DNA from: UBA3263 sp964528425
GTDB taxonomy: Bacteria > Bacteroidota > Bacteroidia > Bacteroidales > Muribaculaceae
Assembly (NCBI GenBank): GCA_964528425.1
Contig: CAZGTD010000035.1
Span: forward strand, 1-19,501
Direction of reading: 5' to 3'
Length of the DNA: 19,501 nucleotides
The translations under genes were made by a program, and so were the position numbers. The notes beneath the pieces are model-generated. The model was not told where the DNA came from. It saw only the letters and a list, made by a program, of their open reading frames with translations, and made no database searches. Shown here piece by piece: positions 14,649-19,501 of this stretch; position 1 is the stretch's first letter; each line of letters opens with the position of its first letter.

Positions 14649-15632
14649 TCAGATGTCCCAGATTACATACATTGCGCCCCAGGTGAAGCCTGCGCCGAAT
14701 GCGGTCAGCAGAATTTTGTCGCCGGGTTTGAGCCGGTTTTTATATTCTGCGATGCAGATGGGAATTGAGGCTGCGGAGGTGTTGCCGGTGTGCTCGATGT
14801 TAACGAGAACCTTTTCGCGGTCTATGCCGGCGCGGTCGGCAACGGCTTCAATAATGCGTAGGTTGGCCTGATGGGGAATGAACCAGTCAACGCTTTCCAT
14901 CGTAAGGCCGTTGCGCTGGGCAACTTCCATCGATGAGTTGAGCATGTTGGTTACGGCGTGTTTGTAAACTGCGCGACCCTCCTGATAGACAAAGTGCTCG
15001 TGGGCGTCAACGGTTTCGTGGCTTGCTGGCTTGGCGGAGCCGCCGGCTTTCATAATGAGGTTATGGCAGCCGTTGCCGTCAACGTAGAATTTGCCGTCGA
15101 TGATTCCGACTTCTTTTTCGGTGGGTTCAAGAAGCATTGCCGCAGCGCCGTCGCCAAACAGGGGACAGGTTGCGCGGTCGGTGTAGTCGGTCATTGACGA
15201 CATTTTTTCGGCAGCGACAACGACTACTTTCTTATACATGCCGGAGCGGACGTAGGCCGCGCCATCCTGAAGGCCGATCAGGAAGCCTGCACATGCGGCT
15301 TCGAGGTCGTAGGAGTAGGCGTTGGTCAGGCCGAGCTCATGGCAAATTATTGAACCGGTCGAGGGGAATCGATAGTCGGGGTTGCAGGTGCAGCAAATTA
15401 CAAGGTCGACTTCTTCGGGCTTGGTATTGGTTTCGGCCAGAAGTTTTTCGATTGCGCGCGCACCCATATAGGAAGATCCTTTTTCGGGGTCTTCGAGAAT
15501 ATGGCGCTGCTTGATTCCAACGCGGGTGGTAATCCACTCGTCGTTGGTGTCGACCATTTTTGAGAGCATCTCGTTGTCGAGAATGCCATCGGGCAGGTAG
15601 CTTGCTACCCCGGCTATACGGGCATGGAGCAT
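14649..15632 (-). CDS. fabH: 3-oxoacyl-ACP synthase III (KAS III)
   Basis: FabH condenses an acyl-CoA (acetyl-CoA or a branched primer in Bacteroidota) with malonyl-ACP to begin fatty-acid synthesis. The 327-residue protein has the full triad: Cys114 in EAACAGF, His254 in PHQANLRI and Asn284 in GNTSAAS. Length is typical. It follows rpmF by 31 bases. The usual neighbour plsX, found between rpmF and fabH in many bacteria, is absent here. The ATG at 15632 is preceded by A-rich DNA and no Shine-Dalgarno sequence. Bacteroidota often carry more than one fabH; this copy sits in the ribosome-linked locus. Confidence 0.96.
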   Translation of the reverse strand: MLHARIAGVASYLPDGILDNEMLSKMVDTNDEWITTRVGIKQRHILEDPEKGSSYMGARAIEKLLAETNTKPEEVDLVICCTCNPDYRFPSTGSIICHELGLTNAYSYDLEAACAGFLIGLQDGAAYVRSGMYKKVVVVAAEKMSSMTDYTDRATCPLFGDGAAAMLLEPTEKEVGIIDGKFYVDGNGCHNLIMKAGGSAKPASHETVDAHEHFVYQEGRAVYKHAVTNMLNSSMEVAQRNGLTMESVDWFIPHQANLRIIEAVADRAGIDREKVLVNIEHTGNTSAASIPICIAEYKNRLKPGDKILLTAFGAGFTWGAMYVIWDI

Positions 15633-15663
15633 TTTTTGTCGGTTGGGTTAGGATAGGAATTTT

Positions 15664-15849
15664 TTAGATGGCTTCGGCCTTTTCGATTACAATGTGGCCG
15701 CGATAGAAGCCGCATTCGCCACACACGGTGTGGTAGATGTGCCAGGCGCCGCAGTTAGGGCAAACGGCGATGGTGGGCATTTGAGCTTTGTCGTGGGTGC
15801 GACGTTTGGCGGTGCGGGTTTTGGATTGTCTGCGTTTAGGATGTGCCAT
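15664..15849 (-). CDS. rpmF: 50S ribosomal protein L32
   Basis: The 61-residue basic protein starts MAHPKRRQSKTRTAKRRTH, the standard L32 N-terminus. It has a zinc ribbon with Cys30, Cys33, Cys43 and Cys46 (CPNC and CGEC). This is the zinc-binding form of L32 rather than a cysteine-free paralogue. It lies 44 bases after yceD and 31 before fabH in one minus-strand operon. Identification is secure. Confidence 0.98.
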   Translation of the reverse strand: MAHPKRRQSKTRTAKRRTHDKAQMPTIAVCPNCGAWHIYHTVCGECGFYRGHIVIEKAEAI

Positions 15850-15893
15850 TGTTTTTTATGAGTTTAGTCGTTAATTTTTATTGTCGGGATTTG

Positions 15894-16427
15894 CTAATCT
15901 TCGGATGAGGTGTCGGCATCGTCGATGCCGCTGATGAGTTCGTTTTCAAGGTCGGCATCTTCGTCGGACGCGTTGGCCACCCCATATTTCTTGTTCAGGG
16001 CGCTCATTGCGCGGTTGCATTTGCCCTGGGGGTGAACATGGCGCGGAGGAATCGCCAGGACCGCAGTGTCGTAAATCATGTAGGCGACGTTGAGGTAATT
16101 GTCTGACTCGGGCAGAATCAGCAGGGTGTCGGAGTCATCGTTATACTCGTCGCCATATTTTACGGTGAGGTCATAGGTGGCATCAATCGGGAGCTCGAGG
16201 TCGTCGAGGCAGCGGTCGCAGGCAACGGTCAGGGGACCTGCAACGTTGAAATGAAGCTGATATGCATCGCCACGGTGGTCAACGGTAAGGTCGACATGGA
16301 GGTCGGCATTACGGACATCGGTGTTCTCCATGTTGGTGAAGAACTGCTTCGACAATTGGTACTCAAAGTTGTGTTTACCTTCGGGTAAGCTTTTGAGCAT
16401 CAGCTTGTAGTCGGTAAATTTTCCCAT
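15894..16427 (-). CDS. yceD: YceD family protein (DUF177), 23S rRNA accumulation factor
   Basis: The 177-residue protein matches the YceD/DUF177 layout. An N-terminal beta-rich region (about 1-65) precedes VACDRCLDDLELP with Cys70 and Cys73. A GDEYNDDSD acidic segment follows, then the C-terminal CNRAMSALNKKYG. The usual second cysteine pair is reduced to a single Cys, so metal binding is uncertain. The C-terminus is acidic. In E. coli the homologue supports 23S rRNA accumulation and is cotranscribed with rpmF, the same arrangement as here. It heads the operon, with a promoter directly upstream. Confidence 0.85.
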   Translation of the reverse strand: MGKFTDYKLMLKSLPEGKHNFEYQLSKQFFTNMENTDVRNADLHVDLTVDHRGDAYQLHFNVAGPLTVACDRCLDDLELPIDATYDLTVKYGDEYNDDSDTLLILPESDNYLNVAYMIYDTAVLAIPPRHVHPQGKCNRAMSALNKKYGVANASDEDADLENELISGIDDADTSSED

Positions 16428-16461
16428 TGATGAGTGATGGTTTATTGCTTGTAAAACTGCG

Positions 16462-16469
16462 CAAAGTTA
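16462..16469 (-). promoter_or_regulatory. -7 box of the yceD-rpmF-fabH operon
   Basis: TAACTTTG on the minus strand fits the TAnnTTTG consensus and lies in a 13-base segment identical to that at the ATPase promoter. At 20 bases upstream is TTT rather than TTG, so the -33 element is imperfect. It falls inside the terminator stem of the preceding operon. The predicted leader to ATG 16427 is about 28 bases. Confidence 0.6.
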
Positions 16470-16472
16470 CAA

Positions 16473-16511
16473 AAAAAAGTTGAGATTATAAAATTTAATC
16501 TCAACTTTTTT
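16473..16511 (-). terminator. Bidirectional terminator after the decarboxylase operon
   Basis: A perfect 16-base-pair stem (16473-16488 with 16496-16511) closes a 7-base loop. The arms are AAAAAAGTTGAGATTA and its complement, so both ends carry A/T runs. It begins 19 bases past the stop of the beta-subunit gene (16531) and ends within a few bases of the yceD -7 box. Termination and the next promoter are thus nested. Confidence 0.85.
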
Positions 16512-16530
16512 GGTATTATGGATTTTAAGT

Positions 16531-17688
16531 TCAGGCAAGGAAGCCGAGGAGCACACCGGCGGCAACTGCCGAGCCGATAACGCCCGCAACGTTGGGGCCC
16601 ATGGCGTGCATGAGCAGGTAGTTGGAGGGGTCGTATTCCAGGCCGATGTTGTTGGAGATGCGGGCCGACATGGGCACTGCGCTGACGCCGGCATTGCCGA
16701 TAAGGGGATTGATTTTCTTGTCTTTGGGGAGGATGAGGTTGAAAATCTTAACGAAGAGTACGCCGCTGGTCGAGGCAATGATGAAGGCCATGAAGCCGAG
16801 GGCGAAGATGCCGATGGTTTCAACATTGAGGAACTGCGATGCCTGGGTGGAGGCGCCGACGGTCATGCCCAGCAGTATGGTTACTATGTCGGTGAGGGCG
16901 TTTGAGGCGGTCTTTGCCAGACGGTCGGTTACGCCGCATTCGCGCAGGAGGTTGCCGAAGAAGAGCATGCCGAGCAGGGGCAGGGCCGTGGGAACCACAA
17001 AGCAGGTGAGCAGCAGCCCGACAATGGGGAAGATGATTTTTTCGTTCTGCGACACTTTGCGCGCGGGTTTCATACGGATAAGACGCTCTTTTTTAGTGGT
17101 GAGCAGGCGCATGATGGGCGGCTGAATAACCGGAACGAGGGCCATGTAGGAGTATGCGCTGACGGCGATGGCGCCCATGAGGTTGGGGGCGAGCTTCGAC
17201 GAGAGGAAGATTGCCGTGGGGCCGTCGGCTCCGCCGATAATTGCAATTGCTCCGGCCTGGTCGGGTGCAAAGCCCAGCAGCAGGGCTACTATGTAGGCGC
17301 CGAAAATGCCGAATTGAGCGGCGGCGCCGACAAGCATAAGCTTCGGATTGGCAATTAGGGCGGTGAAGTCGGTCATTGCTCCGATTCCGAGGAAAATCAG
17401 CGGCGGGTACCAGCCGGCGTTAACACCGTTGTAGAGTATATTGAGCACTGAGTGTTCTTCGTAAATGCCGATTTCAAGGCCGGCGGCGGTGTCGAAAGGA
17501 ATATTGCCGATCAACATGCCGAAGCCGATGGGCACTAAGAGCATGGGCTCAAAGTTCTTTTTGATGGCGAGGGTTATGAAGAAGATGCCGATGGCAATCA
17601 TCAGCAGGTTCTCCCAAGTGCAGTTGTAGAGTCCGGTCAGATGCCAGAACTGCTGCAGGTTACCGAGAAGAAATTCGGAAAAGTCCAT
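16531..17688 (-). CDS. mmdB: Na+-translocating decarboxylase beta subunit (OadB/MmdB/GcdB family)
   Basis: This 385-residue, highly hydrophobic membrane protein decarboxylates carboxybiotin and pumps Na+ outward. It carries GGADGPTAIFLSSKLAP (about residues 152-168), whose Asp155 corresponds to the conserved aspartate of the Na+ site. It also carries NAGVSAVPMSAR and the C-terminal GLEYDPSNYLLMHAMGPNVAGVIGSAVAAG. About ten hydrophobic segments are visible. Length fits the shorter beta subunits (about 375-430). It lies 10 bases after the biotin carrier gene and is last in the operon, which ends in a strong hairpin. The family is certain. The substrate is set by the carboxyltransferase, so the symbol follows the methylmalonyl-CoA assignment. 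Confidence 0.92.
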   Translation of the reverse strand: MDFSEFLLGNLQQFWHLTGLYNCTWENLLMIAIGIFFITLAIKKNFEPMLLVPIGFGMLIGNIPFDTAAGLEIGIYEEHSVLNILYNGVNAGWYPPLIFLGIGAMTDFTALIANPKLMLVGAAAQFGIFGAYIVALLLGFAPDQAGAIAIIGGADGPTAIFLSSKLAPNLMGAIAVSAYSYMALVPVIQPPIMRLLTTKKERLIRMKPARKVSQNEKIIFPIVGLLLTCFVVPTALPLLGMLFFGNLLRECGVTDRLAKTASNALTDIVTILLGMTVGASTQASQFLNVETIGIFALGFMAFIIASTSGVLFVKIFNLILPKDKKINPLIGNAGVSAVPMSARISNNIGLEYDPSNYLLMHAMGPNVAGVIGSAVAAGVLLGFLA

Positions 17689-17698
17689 GACTGCGGGG

Positions 17699-18106
17699 TT
17701 ATGCGAGGGTTATGAGAGTGTCGCCTTCGAGAACGGAGTCGCCCTGTTTAACGTTGATGGATGCTACGCGTCCGTCGCGTCCGGCGGGAATAGCGTTTTC
17801 CATTTTCATAGCTTCGAGAATAACAACGGTGTCGGAGGCTTTAACCGTGTCGCCAACCTTGCAGTTGATGGAGAGTACGGTGCCGGGCAGCGGGGCAACC
17901 ACCTTAGCGCCGCCGGCTGCGGGGGCTGCTGCGGGGGCCGGAGCGGCCGATGTGGCTGCAGCGGCGGGAGCGGCAGCGGGTTTGCCGGCAGTTGCCGGAA
18001 GGGTAACGTTATATTCAACGCCGTTGACCGAAACTTTGGCCTGGTTGCCGTCGATAGCGATTATTTCTACGGCGAAGTCTTTGCCGTTGATTGAGTAGTT
18101 TTGCAT
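17699..18106 (-). CDS. mmdC: Biotin carboxyl carrier subunit of the decarboxylase
   Basis: The 135-residue protein has an N-terminal beta segment (1-38), an Ala/Pro-rich flexible linker (about 39-68) and a biotinyl domain. The domain contains EAMKMENAI, with Lys101 the biotinylated residue. This matches MmdC/GcdC carriers that swing biotin between the carboxyltransferase and the membrane beta subunit. The length and linker fit methylmalonyl-CoA decarboxylase carriers. It lies 18 bases after the OadG-like gene and 10 before mmdB. Confidence 0.93.
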   Translation of the reverse strand: MQNYSINGKDFAVEIIAIDGNQAKVSVNGVEYNVTLPATAGKPAAAPAAAATSAAPAPAAAPAAGGAKVVAPLPGTVLSINCKVGDTVKASDTVVILEAMKMENAIPAGRDGRVASINVKQGDSVLEGDTLITLA

Positions 18107-18124
18107 AATGTTATTTAGGAGTCG

Positions 18125-19006
18125 TTATTTTAAAACCGGGGTTTGGCGCATGATTTTGGCGTTCCATGCGGAGTTGGGGTTCTGGACCAGGGTTATGCGG
18201 CCGGAGCCGGATGAGCCGTGGAGGTAATCGTTGAGGGCCATAGCGATAACTGCTGCGATTTCAGCGTCGGCGTCGGCCGGAGCCTCAGCTGCGGGGGCTG
18301 CTGCGGGTTCGGCGGGTTTGGCCGATTCAGCAATGCGTTTGCTTATAAATGAAATCAGCATGAAGCAGAGGCAGAGCAACAGAAGAGCGGCAAATACGAT
18401 TGACATTGCCATCAGGGCCATGGCGAAGCCATCTTTGTCCATCTCCTCAAACATTTTGATTTTCATGTTCGGGCCCTTGACGTCGTTGTGGGAGCCGGGA
18501 GTGGTTTTTTCGAGGTTGCGCACCTGCCAGTTCTCGGCGGCGTCGGGGGTGCGGGCATAGCTCTGGTTAACGAGCAGCGAGGCTGGAACGGTTACCGAGT
18601 CGATGAGGTTGATTCCGTCAGCATCGTATATGGCAATGAAGTTGTCGCGCCCCGGGGTGAGGGTGAAGTTCAGGTGGAATGTGCCCTGATTGTCGTCGCC
18701 ATCGGCAAAGAAAACAACTTGCTGTCCTTTGCCGACGTTGGTTTTTTCGTCGCCGCGCGGAACGTAGTATTTAGTCGGATTGGCAGGGTCGTCGGTAAGA
18801 TAAATCGAGCTGATTTCAACGGGGGCGTGGGTGGGATTTATGACCTCGATCCATGCCGAGCGCTGGCCGAAGTCGTCAACGATCGACGAATCGTTGGCAA
18901 TCATGACTTCGTTGATGCGCAGGTTTTTACGACCCTGAGCCTGGGCTGCCGGCACGGTTGCGGCAGCCAGGGCGCAGATGGCGCATACTATAATTGATTT
19001 ACGCAT
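18125..19006 (-). CDS. OadG/MmdD-like small subunit fused to an N-terminal lamin-tail domain
   Basis: The 293-residue protein starts with a signal peptide (to about residue 24). A lamin-tail domain follows at about 28-174: INEVMIANDSS, WIEVINPTHAPVEISSIYLTDD, HLNFTLTPGRDN, TTPGSHND. A single membrane helix comes at about 193-222. A cytoplasmic Ala/Pro/Glu-rich stretch (about 229-250) and the tail RITLVQNPNSAWNAKIMRQTPVLK complete it. The helix plus tail matches OadG/MmdD, the subunit that anchors the carboxyltransferase to the membrane pump. Classical OadG is about 80-115 residues, so the lamin-tail part is an added extracytoplasmic domain. Lamin-tail domains are usually linked to binding or scaffolding at surfaces. 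It lies between mmdA-like and mmdC-like genes, the usual place of mmdD. Domain calls are strong; what the extra domain binds is unknown. Confidence 0.85.
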   Translation of the reverse strand: MRKSIIVCAICALAAATVPAAQAQGRKNLRINEVMIANDSSIVDDFGQRSAWIEVINPTHAPVEISSIYLTDDPANPTKYYVPRGDEKTNVGKGQQVVFFADGDDNQGTFHLNFTLTPGRDNFIAIYDADGINLIDSVTVPASLLVNQSYARTPDAAENWQVRNLEKTTPGSHNDVKGPNMKIKMFEEMDKDGFAMALMAMSIVFAALLLLCLCFMLISFISKRIAESAKPAEPAAAPAAEAPADADAEIAAVIAMALNDYLHGSSGSGRITLVQNPNSAWNAKIMRQTPVLK

Positions 19007-19015
19007 AAGCCTGAA

Positions 19016-19501
19016 TTATAGGGGAATGTTGCCGTGCTTCTTGGCGGGGTTCTGTACGCGCTTTGTCGAAAGGGTTTCGAGGGCGCGGATAATGCGGAAG
19101 CGGGTCGTTGAGGGTTCGATAACGTCGTCGATGTAGCCGTATTTGGCAGCGTTGTAGGGGTTGCAGAAAAGTTTGTTGTATTCGGCTTCTTTTTCTGCGA
19201 GAACCGCTTTGGGGTCTTCGGCTGCCTTAGCTTCCTTGGCATAGAGCACTTCAACTGCGCCGGCGCCACCCATAACTGCGATTTCGGCCGAGGGCCACGC
19301 ATAGTTGATGTCGCCGCGGAGCTGTTTGCACGACATAACGATGTGTGAACCGCCATAGGATTTGCGCAGGGTGATGGTAACCTTGGGTACGGTTGCTTCG
19401 CCGTAGGCATAAAGCAGTTTGGCGCCGTGGAGAATAACGCCGTTATATTCCTGGCCGGTGCCGGGCAGGAATCCGGGCACGTCGACGAGCGACACGATGG
19501 G
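19016..19501 (-). CDS. mmdA: Carboxyltransferase subunit, MmdA/PccB type (partial, 5' end outside window)
   Basis: The last 161 residues are present; the window end cuts the front, and the frame continues as P-I-V-S-L-V-D. The sequence LVDVPGFLPGTGQEYNGVILHGAKLLYAYGEATVPKVT, followed by RKSYGGSHIVMS and NYAWPSAEIAVMGGAGAVE, is the C-terminal crotonase-like half of acyl-CoA carboxyltransferases. That fits methylmalonyl-CoA decarboxylase alpha or propionyl-CoA carboxylase beta, not the TIM-barrel type of oxaloacetate decarboxylase. Glutaconyl-CoA decarboxylase alpha is similar and cannot be fully excluded. It is followed 9 bases later by the OadG-like gene. Cotranscription with a Na+-pump beta subunit favours methylmalonyl-CoA decarboxylase, giving propionyl-CoA. 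Confidence 0.9.
   Translation of the reverse strand, partial: PIVSLVDVPGFLPGTGQEYNGVILHGAKLLYAYGEATVPKVTITLRKSYGGSHIVMSCKQLRGDINYAWPSAEIAVMGGAGAVEVLYAKEAKAAEDPKAVLAEKEAEYNKLFCNPYNAAKYGYIDDVIEPSTTRFRIIRALETLSTKRVQNPAKKHGNIPL

Overview
The window looks like a chromosomal segment from the order Bacteroidales. A gut Muribaculaceae or Prevotella-like relative is plausible, but that is inference. Four things point this way: Bacteroidota-type promoters (TTG, about 20 bases, TAnnTTTG), start codons without Shine-Dalgarno sequences, an outer-membrane DcaP-like porin, and a secreted protein whose C-terminal tail resembles a type IX secretion sorting signal. No tRNA, rRNA, CRISPR array, insertion sequence or prophage gene was seen.

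Layout: bases 1-290 hold no convincing gene. They contain a terminator for whatever lies upstream, two GC-rich palindromic repeats 50 bases apart, and the terminator of the porin gene. The DcaP-like porin (291-1553, minus) diverges from a three-gene plus-strand unit: glutaminase glsA, an MFS transporter, and type I L-asparaginase ansA (1692-5066). Together these look like a module for taking up and deamidating glutamine and asparagine. It ends at a strong hairpin at 5091-5120.

Next is a 1600-residue secreted modular protein (5143-9945, minus) of unknown function. It has a signal peptide, several beta-rich (possibly trefoil-like) segments alternating with short helical segments, one clear internal duplication, and the sorting-signal-like tail. 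Upstream lies an AAA-type ATPase with a DUF4143-like C-terminus (10149-11369, minus). Each of these two genes has its own well-formed promoter.

The next minus-strand block is housekeeping. In transcription order it is yceD-like, rpmF, fabH, era, der and a patatin-like phospholipase (16427 down to 11467). It links ribosome assembly GTPases and ribosomal protein L32 with fatty-acid initiation. era and der overlap as TAATG.

The right end carries a sodium-translocating biotin-dependent decarboxylase operon, also on the minus strand: mmdA-like carboxyltransferase (cut by the window end), an OadG/MmdD-like subunit carrying an extracytoplasmic lamin-tail domain, biotin carrier protein, and the membrane beta subunit. 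The carboxyltransferase type favours methylmalonyl-CoA decarboxylase. That would make propionyl-CoA on the succinate-propionate route and pump Na+.

The most unusual items are the lamin-tail/OadG fusion, the 1600-residue modular secreted protein, the glutaminase-transporter-asparaginase unit with near-identical leaders, and several strong palindromes at operon boundaries.
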